Below are positions 42,724 through 50,857 of a DNA stretch of 64,000 nucleotides, piece by piece; position 1 is the stretch's first letter; each line of letters opens with the position of its first letter. The DNA comes from an uncultured Acetatifactor sp. (GTDB taxonomy: Bacteria; Bacillota; Clostridia; Lachnospirales; Lachnospiraceae). Made by a program: the position numbers and the translations under genes. Under the pieces are notes generated by a model. It was not told the DNA's origin, searched no databases, and was given only the letters and a program-made list of their open reading frames with translations. The stretch spans positions 224,191 through 288,190 of the forward strand of contig CAJTSE010000002.1 of assembly GCA_910578815.1 (NCBI GenBank), read 5' to 3'.

Positions 42724-42823
42724 TATTCCTCTCATTCCGCCGCGCAAGCGGCATCTAAATTTGCGGAAACTTTGGGACGCGCAGCGTCACAAATTCCGAG
42801 ATTGAAAATTTCAATTTTCAATC
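42724..42823 (-). repeat. Hairpin element between malF- and malG-type genes
   Basis: Minus-strand order: a stem GATTGAAAA/TTTTCAATC (42800-42823), CGGAATTTGTG, ACGC-TGC-GCGT, CCCAAAGTTTCCGCAAAT, then AGATGCCGCTTGCGCGGCGG and GAATGAGAGGAATAATG, the last ATG being the malG-type start. About 75 bases are nearly identical to 24196-24275, and the first stem matches the distal stem of the element at 60819-60957. Confidence 0.88.
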
Positions 42824-42842
42824 TTACCCTCCAATCGGACTT

Positions 42843-44204
42843 TTAACGGAACGTGTCCTCTTCCTTGTACGACGCGCTTCTGGTATAAATCACCAGAGAG
42901 ATCAGAGAAGTGATCAGGAATATCACCAGGCTGATGGCGGCGCCGATATTATAATAGTTATTGCTGATGGACAGGTTATAGAGCCAGTTGATCAGCAAGT
43001 CTGTGTCGCTGGCCAAAAAATAGCCGTCTATATACAATCCGCCTCTTAAAAAATAAAATACACCGAAATTATTGAAATTGCCGATGAACTGACCCAGCAG
43101 CACTGGAGTGGTGGAAAACAGTACAAAAGGCAGGGTAATCCGCCGAAACTGCTGCCAGGGGGTGGCGCCGTCGATCTTCGCGGCCTCCATCAAAGTCATA
43201 TCCCGGTTGGACAGAATCCCGGTGGCCAGCAACATAATAGAGGGAATGCTGACCCAGGCGTTGACCCCCAGGCCGATCAGCCGGGCAATCCACTTGGCAT
43301 CAATGTCCAGAAAACCGATAGCCCTGTGGCCCGCCCCTGTAATCAGCTGGTTGATGGGGCCGCCATAGGAAAACATAAACTTAAAACCCAGGAGCGTGAT
43401 AAAGCCCGGAACCGCATATGCAAGGATGGGAAAAGACCTCCAGAATACCTTACCCTTTACACAGTCCTTGTTCAGCAAAAGCGCCAGTCCTAAGCCCGCA
43501 AAGTAATTCAGGGCCGTAGAGCAGACCGCCCAGAGCAGATTCCAGCCCAGAATCCTGCCAAAAGTAGGCGCAAACTGAGACAAAGTGGTGATCTGCACGA
43601 AATTATTCAGCCCCACCCAGTCTACCAGCTTCGGCGGTACAATACTTCCGCCGTAATTGGTAAATGCAATGGCGATCATAAACACAATGGGAAGAATATT
43701 AAAGACACAGACACCAAGAATCGGCAGGAATAATACGGTTTTATAAAACTTCCTGTCCAGAAGCTGCTTTGCATCCTCCTTAAAACGCGCAGGCCTTCCG
43801 CCTCTTTCCATGAGCCTCTGGGTCTCTTTGGCATCCCGCACATTGGATACATGAACCGCCAAAAGGAGCAGAAGGGCAATCACTGCCAGAATGCCCATAA
43901 GCAGCATAACTACGGAATTATCTCCCGTTATCCCCAGCCAGGTGTCCGCTTCCCTGGTCCCCAGAGTAAACAGTCCCACCAGATCCGCTCCGCCCCGGAA
44001 TACAAAGTAAGCAATGCCTAAGGCCAGGACTGCCAGGTAAAGCAGCCCTTTCCCCACCTGGCCGTACATAAGCTGGCCCAGCCCCATCAGACACATGCTG
44101 GCTTTCACCTTGCTATTAGGCATATCTTTACCAGACTTTTCTTTATGCGGTTTACAAGTATTTGGCATACTTTTGGTTGGCATTTTATTTTTTTTGTTTT
44201 TCAT
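42843..44204 (-). CDS. malF: Maltodextrin ABC transporter permease, MalF-type
   Basis: This is a 453-residue permease. After a Lys-rich N-terminus come two or three extra helices (GLLYLAVLALGIAYFVF, VVMLLMGILAVIALLLLL), as in MalF-type proteins, then the conserved core from YKTVLFLPILGVCVFNILPI. The EAA loop is MTLMEAAKIDGATPWQQF followed by RRITLPFVLF. It forms the importer with MalG. The ATG at 44204 has AGAAAGGC 14 bases upstream; several in-frame ATGs follow, so the N-terminus is uncertain by up to about 40 residues. Confidence 0.9.
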   Translation of the reverse strand: MKNKKNKMPTKSMPNTCKPHKEKSGKDMPNSKVKASMCLMGLGQLMYGQVGKGLLYLAVLALGIAYFVFRGGADLVGLFTLGTREADTWLGITGDNSVVMLLMGILAVIALLLLLAVHVSNVRDAKETQRLMERGGRPARFKEDAKQLLDRKFYKTVLFLPILGVCVFNILPIVFMIAIAFTNYGGSIVPPKLVDWVGLNNFVQITTLSQFAPTFGRILGWNLLWAVCSTALNYFAGLGLALLLNKDCVKGKVFWRSFPILAYAVPGFITLLGFKFMFSYGGPINQLITGAGHRAIGFLDIDAKWIARLIGLGVNAWVSIPSIMLLATGILSNRDMTLMEAAKIDGATPWQQFRRITLPFVLFSTTPVLLGQFIGNFNNFGVFYFLRGGLYIDGYFLASDTDLLINWLYNLSISNNYYNIGAAISLVIFLITSLISLVIYTRSASYKEEDTFR

Positions 44205-44240
44205 ATATTTTCATGCCTTTCTGAATCTGTCCGTTTGTTT

Positions 44241-44320
44241 CTGCCGACGCGGCCGCTGATCCGCCCTCTGCCGACCCGGCCGCTGATTTGGCCCTGCTGA
44301 CCCGGCCGCTGATCTGGTCC
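44241..44320. repeat. Three 27-bp tandem repeats between binding protein and malF-type gene
   Basis: The units CTGCCGACGCGGCCGCTGAT + CCGCCCT (44241-44267), CTGCCGACCCGGCCGCTGAT + TTGGCCC (44268-44294) and TGCTGACCCGGCCGCTGAT + CTGGTCC (44295-44320) lie in the 161-base gap after the binding-protein stop. Each contains the palindrome CGGCCG. They are GC-rich compared with the surroundings. Confidence 0.85.
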
Positions 44321-44365
44321 TGCCGGTTTGTACACGTCAATCTGCCTCCGGATGATGTTACCCTG

Positions 44366-45892
44366 TCAGTTCGTTCCTGCCAGCGTATGCACCGCGTCAT
44401 AGATCTGGACGTCCACGGAAGCCAGCCCGCTCTTAATGTCATCCAGCGTCTTGTACTTCTTCTCCGCTTCCGGCCGGAATGCGTCCTTGGCAAGATCCTC
44501 AAAGAAAGTCTGACCCGGCGTCCAGATCTGCTCCACCGCCCGGATGGAGGGCATGACCACAATATTCCCGGCATCCAGATTATGATACATAATCTCCGAT
44601 ACACCGCCAACCGCATCCGCCACGTCGCTTCTGGCCGGCACAATACCCAGCATTTCGTTTCGACGAAGCATCATCTCATAGCCTGTGGCGAACTCCACAA
44701 AGGCCAGGCAGGCGTTGGGTGACTTTGTATAAGCACTGATGGCATAGCCGTTGACACCGCCCATGGCCTTTAAGGGAATCAGCTCCGGATCCTCTTCCGT
44801 CAGGTCGCCGCTTGCCGGTAACTTGGGGATTTCCGTGATTACCAGATTCTCTTCCGCCAGGGCCCCCGCCTCTTCCTCGCTCATTCCCTGCGCCTGATAA
44901 GCCAGCCGCAGCTCCTTTAAAAACAGGGTATAAACATCCGGAGTGGTCATGGTGGCAAAATACGTTCCGTCTGCCAGCTTGCTGTAAGCGCTCACCGTAA
45001 TGGAATCGTCGATACAGCCCTCGTTCATCAGAGCTGCCTGCTGCAAAAGCACATTGGCGCCAATCTCCGCATTCCCTGCGGAAAAGCCCAGATCATCCGC
45101 ATTGGTATTTTGATCCCCAAATACATAGCCGCCGTAGGAAAAGAGAAATCCGGAAGAGAAATACACATCATAAAGAGAGCGCATATATCCATAGCAGCCG
45201 TCGTTCCTGGCCACAATCTCCTGGGAATATCTGTACATATCGTTCCAGTTTTCCACCATGTCCGGCACCTGATTGCCGTTTTTATCCCAGGTGGTCTCCC
45301 AGTCCTCAGGCAAAAGATCCTTTCGGTAATACAGCATGGAGGACTGCACGTTTACCGGCACCCCCATGTAATACTGAACGCCGTTTACAGTTGCCTGATA
45401 CGCATTCCAGGCATTTTCCGTGATCTGGGAGAAGCACTCCAGACTCTCCGCCGGAATGGGATAAATATGCTTTCCCTCCACATACTTCATCAGCACATCA
45501 TTGGCCTGATAGAGTACATCAGGACCGTATCCGTAAGGGCCGTCATCCGCCAGATTGCTGTATTGGTCCATATTGGCATCCACCGCCACGATCCCGTACT
45601 CCGCATATTTTGCGTTGAAGGCATCAATCAGCTCCTGGAAATACCCCTGCTCAATGGCCGTATCATTTTCCAGAACCCGGATCGTCACATTCCGCTCCAG
45701 CTCACCGCTGAAAATATTGCTCAAGTCCACGCCGCCGGCATTTTCTCCCGTGCCGGTTTCTCCCCCGGCCTGCCCTGCTCCTGTCTGCCCTGTGCCTTCT
45801 CCCGACTGCTGTCCGCCTTCGCCGCCGCAGCCGCAAAACAGTCCTGTACACAGGACACCTGATAAAACCAGCGCTGTTATCTTCTTTTTCAT
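44366..45892 (-). CDS. Maltodextrin-binding lipoprotein (family-1 solute-binding protein)
   Basis: This is a 508-residue lipoprotein (CTGLFCGCGGEGG lipobox) with a Gly/Glu/Gln-rich linker and a family-1 solute-binding domain (NVTIRVLENDTAIEQGYFQE, GPDVLYQANDVLMKYVEGKH, VNGYAISAYTKSPNACLAFVEFATG). It is encoded between cyclomaltodextrinase and the two permeases, so it is the receptor of the maltodextrin importer. ATG 45892 follows GAATGGAGGAAAA. It is longer than classical MalE (about 400 residues) but normal for gut Clostridia. Confidence 0.9.
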   Translation of the reverse strand: MKKKITALVLSGVLCTGLFCGCGGEGGQQSGEGTGQTGAGQAGGETGTGENAGGVDLSNIFSGELERNVTIRVLENDTAIEQGYFQELIDAFNAKYAEYGIVAVDANMDQYSNLADDGPYGYGPDVLYQANDVLMKYVEGKHIYPIPAESLECFSQITENAWNAYQATVNGVQYYMGVPVNVQSSMLYYRKDLLPEDWETTWDKNGNQVPDMVENWNDMYRYSQEIVARNDGCYGYMRSLYDVYFSSGFLFSYGGYVFGDQNTNADDLGFSAGNAEIGANVLLQQAALMNEGCIDDSITVSAYSKLADGTYFATMTTPDVYTLFLKELRLAYQAQGMSEEEAGALAEENLVITEIPKLPASGDLTEEDPELIPLKAMGGVNGYAISAYTKSPNACLAFVEFATGYEMMLRRNEMLGIVPARSDVADAVGGVSEIMYHNLDAGNIVVMPSIRAVEQIWTPGQTFFEDLAKDAFRPEAEKKYKTLDDIKSGLASVDVQIYDAVHTLAGTN

Positions 45893-45990
45893 TTTTCCTC
45901 CATTCTGAAGCAATCTATGTTGAAAAACGCGGGCAGAATATTAATTCTGCTCTGCGGTCATGGGAATTTGTGATGCTTCTGCACAAATCC
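45893..45990 (-). repeat. Hairpin element overlapping the 3' end of the cyclomaltodextrinase gene
   Basis: This stretch aligns with 60825-60920 at roughly four of five positions by eye: shared CCATTC-GAAGC, TCTATG-TGA, GCAGAAT...ATTCTGCTCTGCG, TTTGTGA-GCTTCTGCACAAA. Stems are GCAGAAT/ATTCTGC (45933-45950) and GGAATTTGTG.../CACAAATCC (45963-45990). From 45941 on it is also coding: it forms the last 16 or so codons of the cyclomaltodextrinase. Its other end carries the ribosome site of the binding-protein gene. Confidence 0.75.
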
Positions 45991-47704
45991 CCGGTCTCCG
46001 GGAATACCTTCTGCGGAGAACCACAAAGCCCTCAGCCTCCAGGCAGCCCTCCAGGTAACCGTTTCCGACGATTGCTTCTCCCTCTGCTTCAATCGTCCTT
46101 GTTTCCTTCGTCCGATTGCAGTACAGTGTCAATTCCTCTTCCTCCAGAAGGCGCTTCAGCACAAACAGCTCATTCTTACTATACAGCCGGATGCTGCCTG
46201 TCTGCACTGCCTTTTCCTTCCTCAAAGCCAGCAGATCCTTGATTTTTCCCATGCAATACATATCCCAATGGCTTTCCTCCCAGTCGAAACAGCGCCGATT
46301 GTCCGGGTCGTAGCCTCCCTCCAGCAGAATCTCCGTACCATAATAGAGGCAGGGCGCTCCCACAAACATAACCATCACTGCCACCGCCGAAAGCAGTCTG
46401 TCCCGGTCACAGCCCACCCAGGTATAAAACCGGTCCGTGTCATGGGAATCCAGCAGGTTCATCATCATCCGGTTCACCTGGTCCGTATTGCGCATCAGCA
46501 GACCGTTCAGCTTCCAGGCAAACTGCTCCGCATCAAAGGCGCCGAAGGCATAATAATCCAGGCAGGCCTTGGTAAAGGCATAGTTCATAATACTGTCGTA
46601 CTGATCTCCCCCCAGAAAAGGATTGGCATCATGCCAGTTCTCTCCGATCACGGCACAGTCCGCTTTCACTGCTTTCACCCGTTTGCGGAACAGACGCCAG
46701 AAATCATGGGATACTTCGTCGGATACGTCCAAACGCCATCCGTCTATATCATACCTTTCAATCCAAGATACCGCAATGTCCAGCAGGAACTCCTGTACCT
46801 GCGGATTGGAGGTGTTGAACTTCGGCATATAATCGCAGAAGGAAAACACTTCATAATTCAAAGGCTCCTTCTCCGGCCTCTCCCCCCGGATGATAAACCA
46901 GTGGAAATAGGGCGACTCCTTTCCCCTCTTTACCACGTCCTGAAACTGGACCAGATTCTCGCTGCAATGGTTAAATACAGCATCCAGTACTACCCGGATT
47001 CCCCGGATATGGGCTTCCCGGACCAGCCTGCCGAAATCCTCGTTGCTGCCGAAATGACTGTCAATATTGGCATAGTCCGAAATGTCATATTTGTGATTGG
47101 AGATGGATTGAAATACCGGAGTAAGATACAGGGCATTTATCCCCAGCCCTTTCAGATAATCCAGCTTCCGGATAATTCCCGGAAGATCCCCGCCGGCAAA
47201 GCTTTTCGGGTGAGGCTTCTCCCCCCATTCCATATTGACATATGTGTCATCTTTATCCTGCAGGCCCCTGCAGAAGCGCTCCACAAAGATCTCATAAAAC
47301 ACCGCACTTTCCATCCAGGGTACTTCCCTGTGAATGTCTGCCGAATTAATATAAGGCAGCTGGAAAAAGTTAAAATACGCCAGAGAGAAATCATAGGTAT
47401 CGCTCAGTCCATCCTCCGAATAATACAGCTCTTCCCCCCGGACCTTCAACCGAAAAATATAACTGAGCCTTATATCCTCCAGCTTCAGCTTCACCTCATA
47501 CCATGCAAACAGCCTGTCCTCGTACTTCCGTTCCATTTCTCCGCTGAGCTGACGCATCTGAATCACATATTTACTTTCATATATTACCCATACCTCATCC
47601 AGCGGATCCCTTTTGTCCACACGAAGCCGCAGTATGACCTCTTTCTCCGAAACCGGAAAACAATACCGGGAATCCGGTATATGTAAAATTGCCTGTTCGT
47701 TCAT
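45941..47704 (-). CDS. Cyclomaltodextrinase / neopullulanase (GH13_20)
   Basis: This is a 587-residue GH13 enzyme with the N-terminal beta domain of cyclomaltodextrinases (CBM34-like, to about residue 125), then the barrel: VVLDAVFNHCSE (region I), GWRLDVSDEV (nucleophile Asp near 325), VIGENWHD (Glu near 353, region III) and LLDSHDTDRF (Asp near 420). It lacks a signal peptide and hydrolyses imported cyclodextrins and maltodextrins. AGGAGAAAGAGTAAAAT precedes the ATG. First gene of the importer operon, divergent from a LacI regulator. Its last 16 or so residues come from a repeat element and may be non-native. Confidence 0.92.
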   Translation of the reverse strand: MNEQAILHIPDSRYCFPVSEKEVILRLRVDKRDPLDEVWVIYESKYVIQMRQLSGEMERKYEDRLFAWYEVKLKLEDIRLSYIFRLKVRGEELYYSEDGLSDTYDFSLAYFNFFQLPYINSADIHREVPWMESAVFYEIFVERFCRGLQDKDDTYVNMEWGEKPHPKSFAGGDLPGIIRKLDYLKGLGINALYLTPVFQSISNHKYDISDYANIDSHFGSNEDFGRLVREAHIRGIRVVLDAVFNHCSENLVQFQDVVKRGKESPYFHWFIIRGERPEKEPLNYEVFSFCDYMPKFNTSNPQVQEFLLDIAVSWIERYDIDGWRLDVSDEVSHDFWRLFRKRVKAVKADCAVIGENWHDANPFLGGDQYDSIMNYAFTKACLDYYAFGAFDAEQFAWKLNGLLMRNTDQVNRMMMNLLDSHDTDRFYTWVGCDRDRLLSAVAVMVMFVGAPCLYYGTEILLEGGYDPDNRRCFDWEESHWDMYCMGKIKDLLALRKEKAVQTGSIRLYSKNELFVLKRLLEEEELTLYCNRTKETRTIEAEGEAIVGNGYLEGCLEAEGFVVLRRRYSRRPGICAEASQIPMTAEQN

Positions 47705-47809
47705 ATTTTACTCTTTCTCCTGTTCTGCTGTTCTTTTTTCTGCCGCCTCTTTTCCCATCTGCTCCGCTATCCGCTTTCAGGCTGTTATTTGCGTTTTTTG
47801 CCGGCCGCA

Positions 47810-47838
47810 TTGACAAAAGCCGACATGCAGTATATAAA
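47810..47838 (+). promoter_or_regulatory. Promoter of the LacI regulator, implying a leaderless transcript
   Basis: TTGACA (47810-47815), 17 bases, TATAAA (47833-47838). The ATG is at 47845-47847, six bases after the -10, where transcription is expected to begin. No Shine-Dalgarno sequence lies between promoter and ATG. The 140-base divergent region also must hold the promoter of the cyclomaltodextrinase operon, for which I see only weak candidates (TATACT on the minus strand near 47830). Confidence 0.7.
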
Positions 47839-47844
47839 TAAACT

Positions 47845-48648
47845 ATGAGCAAAAAATATACCATTCGAGATATTGCCAAACAAGCAGGGGTCTCCGTAGC
47901 CACAGTGTCCTATGTGATCAACCGCCGGGAAGATCAGCGCATCAGCGAGGAAACCAAAAAGAAGGTATGGCAGATCATTAATCTGCTGGACTACAGGCCC
48001 AACGCCTCCGCAAAGTCTCTTGCCACCAATAAAACCTATAATATCGCCTTGTTCCTGCGCCGGGAAAAATCCCTTTACAAGCGCTCAGAGCAGCTTGCCG
48101 TTGCGGATGCCCTGGCCTCAGTGCTGCAGTCCCACGGATACCATCTGCTGCTGGAAAGCGAGGAAAATGTCTCCCGAATCGACTATGCGGACGCTATTCT
48201 CTGCTATGACACGGACACGGATTTCTTTAATCACGTGGGGGACAACAACCTGATTCCCCTGATCGCCATCGACAGCCTCACGCCTTTGCAGATCTTTTTC
48301 CAGGTGTGCACGGACTATGCCGGCTTAAAAGCCAAAGCAGCAGAACATTTCGGCAGTGACGATTTCCGCTATCTCTGCCTTGCCCCCAATAACGTAGAGC
48401 TCGGCAGGCTGATCCGGAACACCTTTCCCTCCGTGATCTTCGTGCCGGAAAACGATTCCTGCCCTTCGGGAGAACTTCCGGCCCTTTCCGGAAATATCCT
48501 GTACAGCCAGCAGGCCCTTGCTCCGCTGGCAGGCCCCGACGGCTTTTATGCCGCCTGCTGTCTGCGTGAAAAGATGGAGCAGGTCTTTGCCTGTTTTGAG
48601 CTGGCCGTAAACCGCGTCCCCGATTGTGAACATAACCTGTTTATCTGA
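47845..48648 (+). CDS. Short LacI-family regulator, probably of the maltodextrin genes
   Basis: This is a 267-residue protein with a LacI HTH (YTIRDIAKQAGVSVATVSYV) and hinge (YRPNASAKSLAT). The effector domain is only about 205 residues, 60-70 shorter than normal: the N-lobe is compressed (ADAILCYDTDTDFFNHV) and the usual C-terminal IPDDISVVGFDD block is missing. It may bind no sugar or a different ligand, or be partly degenerate, though the frame is clean. It is flanked on both sides by maltodextrin genes. Probably leaderless. The two operators at 49937-50000 are candidate targets. Confidence 0.82.
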   Translation: MSKKYTIRDIAKQAGVSVATVSYVINRREDQRISEETKKKVWQIINLLDYRPNASAKSLATNKTYNIALFLRREKSLYKRSEQLAVADALASVLQSHGYHLLLESEENVSRIDYADAILCYDTDTDFFNHVGDNNLIPLIAIDSLTPLQIFFQVCTDYAGLKAKAAEHFGSDDFRYLCLAPNNVELGRLIRNTFPSVIFVPENDSCPSGELPALSGNILYSQQALAPLAGPDGFYAACCLREKMEQVFACFELAVNRVPDCEHNLFI

Positions 48649-48654
48649 CATGCC

Positions 48655-48688
48655 CCTGCCGCAGAAGCTGCGGCAGGAGCTTTCTTTT
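48655..48688. terminator. Terminator between LacI regulator and starch-binding-type lipoprotein
   Basis: CCTGCCGCAG (48655-48664) and CTGCGGCAGG (48668-48677) form a perfect 10-bp stem with a 3-base loop, followed by AGCTTTCTTTT. It serves the regulator gene and lies between two converging genes. Confidence 0.85.
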
Positions 48689-48707
48689 AAATCCTGTCTG
48701 TCATACA

Positions 48708-49901
48708 TTATTTCCCTTCAAATCCCACTGTAAGCTGAGTCGTTGCCGGGTCATAGGTAAAGGTATAGGTACCGGCAGCCTTTGCCACAATATTGTAACT
48801 CTCCGTGCCGTCCACGAAGGCAAGGGATTCCTCATCCGTGATATTGCTGTAACGAACATACTCATTTCCCACGGCGGAAGTACCGTCTGCAGAGGTCACC
48901 AGAGTAGTCAGCAGGAATTCGTCCCCTTCTTCCAGATCAATTACCAGGGTATGGATCCCGTTCTCTTCCGTAAACCGATACTGTTCGTCATATTTATCCT
49001 GCCATTCTGTAACCTTGGCCCCCTTGATATAATAAGCGGTGGTCAGTTCACCCATCTGTGCCTGAATTTCTCCGTTGTAGGTAAAGGTGATCTTGTCATA
49101 GGGGTTGGAATTATAATTTTCTTTGGTCTCCTCAGTGTAATAGCTGTTTGCCGTATCATATACGTCGGCACCGGGATAGGTGGTCAACGTGAAGGTATAA
49201 TTTCCGTCCCGCTGACACTTAATGTTAGCCTTTTTCGTACTGTCGGAAAGACCGCCGGACACACTGAAACATTCCACGCCGTCCGCCTCCGTGGTCTCCA
49301 AATAACCGCCGCCCCGCTGATTGCACCAGGAGGTGTCAATGGCAAACTGGAATTCATCACCTTCACAGAGATCAACGGTAATCGTATAAACATTCTCTCC
49401 TTCTGCCTTTGTCATATAGTGCTCTTCATTGATTACTTTTCCCCAGCTGGAGACCGCCAGCAGAGGGCTCTTGCCGCTGCCTAAGATGGCAAAGGTCCTG
49501 GTGTCTTCCTTATTTTCCATAAAGCCTGCAAACACCGATATATCTTCCGTAACCGGCTGGGAAAAATCAAACACATGGCCCATGGACGGTGTTGCAAACC
49601 ACCCCATAAATATCTGCCCTTCCTTTTCCGGAGTATATTCCGTGGGAGATGCCCCGTCCGCCACCTCTTCCTCGGACAACACCGTAGTACCGTCCGAATC
49701 ATAAAAAGTCACCTTGTAAGATGCTGCCTTCGAATCGCCGCCATCCTGCACAGTACCGTCCGCGCCGCCCTGAACGCTTTCCTGACTGCTGCTCTGCTCC
49801 GTTCCTGCACCGCTGCTTCCTTCTTTCCCTTCATTTCCGCAGGCCGCCAATGAGAAAGCCATCGTTGCTGCCAATACCATACTTAACACTTTTTTCTTCA
49901 T
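48708..49901 (-). CDS. Surface lipoprotein with InlB-type repeat and starch-binding-like domains
   Basis: This is a 397-residue lipoprotein (AFSLAACGNEG). After a Ser/Gly/Gln linker comes one Flg_new/InlB B-repeat-like segment (YKVTFYDSDGTTVLSEEEVA, then GQIFMGWFATPSMGHVFDFS), followed by two domains that start like glycan-binding beta sandwiches: TFAILGSGKSPLLAVSSWGK...YTITVDLCEGDEFQFAID and TAYYIKGAKVTEWQDKYDEQ...HTLVIDLEEGDEFLLTT. The paired strands followed by an EGDEF turn suggest the SusE/SusF or CBM26-like starch-binding class. It should display maltodextrin-binding domains on the cell. It has its own promoter with twin operators. Confidence 0.75.
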   Translation of the reverse strand: MKKKVLSMVLAATMAFSLAACGNEGKEGSSGAGTEQSSSQESVQGGADGTVQDGGDSKAASYKVTFYDSDGTTVLSEEEVADGASPTEYTPEKEGQIFMGWFATPSMGHVFDFSQPVTEDISVFAGFMENKEDTRTFAILGSGKSPLLAVSSWGKVINEEHYMTKAEGENVYTITVDLCEGDEFQFAIDTSWCNQRGGGYLETTEADGVECFSVSGGLSDSTKKANIKCQRDGNYTFTLTTYPGADVYDTANSYYTEETKENYNSNPYDKITFTYNGEIQAQMGELTTAYYIKGAKVTEWQDKYDEQYRFTEENGIHTLVIDLEEGDEFLLTTLVTSADGTSAVGNEYVRYSNITDEESLAFVDGTESYNIVAKAAGTYTFTYDPATTQLTVGFEGK

Positions 49902-49936
49902 ATTGAACCTCCCTGTATTTTTGATGCCGCCATCAG

Positions 49937-50000
49937 CTTAACCAGTTAAGTTTACAGGCAAAAAATATAGGTCATTGTGTTTGCTTAACCAGTTAAGCAA
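49937..50000. promoter_or_regulatory. Twin identical operators for the starch-binding-type lipoprotein
   Basis: CTTAACCAGTTAAG occurs at 49937-49950 and, within the longer perfect dyad TTGCTTAACCAGTTAAGCAA, at 49981-50000. Centres are 47 bases apart. The upper site abuts the -10 box of the minus-strand promoter, so binding would block initiation; two sites could act by looping. A LacI-family protein is the likely binder, the neighbouring short one being the first candidate. I found no third copy in the window. Confidence 0.8.
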
Positions 50001-50029
50001 ATTATAATAAGAACCACTCAAAATGTCAA
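50001..50029 (-). promoter_or_regulatory. Consensus promoter of the starch-binding-type lipoprotein
   Basis: On the minus strand TTGACA (50024-50029), 17 bases, TATAAT (50001-50006): a perfect sigma-A promoter. It fires into the operators at 49937-50000 and gives about 90 bases of leader. The rest of the 300-base gap (50030-50137) is AT-rich with no other signal that I can see. Confidence 0.88.
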
Positions 50030-50137
50030 CTTTCGTTATCAACAAAAGCGATCCCTCATATTTAGTAATATTAGACAAAAAGAAAATAGAAAGAAGGCAT
50101 TAATAAGACAATATTGGGAAGTTTCCAGGAATAATTC

Positions 50138-50188
50138 TTGACACGGAACCAAATATTATTTATAATCAAACTCATAGTTTAATTATAA
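50138..50188 (+). promoter_or_regulatory. Promoter and overlapping palindromic operator of the first TetR regulator
   Basis: TTGACA (50138-50143), 17 bases, TATAAT (50161-50166). A 29-bp dyad (50160-50188) with arms TTATAATCAAACT and AGTTTAATTATAA around CAT has one mismatched pair and covers the -10 and the start site. TetR proteins typically repress their own genes from such sites. Confidence 0.85.
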
Positions 50189-50201
50189 GAGGGAGAATCA
50201 A

Positions 50202-50831
50202 ATGGGACGGAGAAAGAAAGAGCCCAGAAGCGTACATCGGGAAGCAATCGCATCTGCGGCATCCGCATTGTTTATGGAAAAAGGCATTGCCCCGGTATCC
50301 ATGGATGACATTGCAAAGGCCGCCGGGTACAGCAAGGCAACCTTATATGTGTATTTTACAAACAAAGAGGAAATCGTCAGCATTTTAGTGTTGAACAGCA
50401 TGAAAAAGCTACATGACTATATCGCATCTGCCCTGATACAACAGGATACCACAAAAGCAAGATTTGATTCGATCTGCCGCGGCCTGGTACAATATCAGGA
50501 AGAATTTCCTTTCTATTTCAAAATGGTGTTGGACAAAATCAACGTTGACTTTGAAAATCCCGACTATCTGCCGGAAGAGAAGGAAACCTGGCAGATCGGC
50601 GAGGAAATAAATGAAAAGCTGAAGCACTTCTTACGATCCGGTGTGGAAAAAGGAGATTTACGGGACGACCTGGATATTATGCCCGCCATATTTAATTTCT
50701 GGGGAATGCTTTCCGGTATGATCCAGATTGCCACAAACAAAGAAGAATATATCAGCAAGTCAATGGGTTTATCGAAACACGAATTTTTGGAATATGGGTT
50801 TTCTCTTGTTTACCATTCGATTGTTTCATAA
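50202..50831 (+). CDS. TetR-family regulator
   Basis: This is a 209-residue protein. The N-terminal HTH (AIASAASALFMEKGIAPVSM, DDIAKAAGYSKATLYVYF) is a standard TetR/AcrR domain; the helical C-terminal part (about 60-205) binds an unknown ligand. GAGGGAGAATCAA precedes the ATG. It is cotranscribed with the FMN-binding protein 26 bases downstream and represses itself through the palindrome at 50160-50188 (inference from position). A redox or membrane stress signal is possible given the neighbour. Confidence 0.88.
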   Translation: MGRRKKEPRSVHREAIASAASALFMEKGIAPVSMDDIAKAAGYSKATLYVYFTNKEEIVSILVLNSMKKLHDYIASALIQQDTTKARFDSICRGLVQYQEEFPFYFKMVLDKINVDFENPDYLPEEKETWQIGEEINEKLKHFLRSGVEKGDLRDDLDIMPAIFNFWGMLSGMIQIATNKEEYISKSMGLSKHEFLEYGFSLVYHSIVS

Positions 50832-50857
50832 ATTGTTTGTGTACAGGGAGGTGTAAA

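Noticed and set aside
44185..44643. 152-codon frame overlapping the end of the maltodextrin-binding protein and the 27-bp repeats
   Set aside because: Different frame from the binding protein, Arg/Trp-rich shadow composition, and no ribosome site.
46268..47686. Long open frame on the plus strand (472 codons) opposite the cyclomaltodextrinase
   Set aside because: It is antisense to a gene with all GH13 motifs; the protein is His/Ile/Arg-rich without domains and has no ribosome site.
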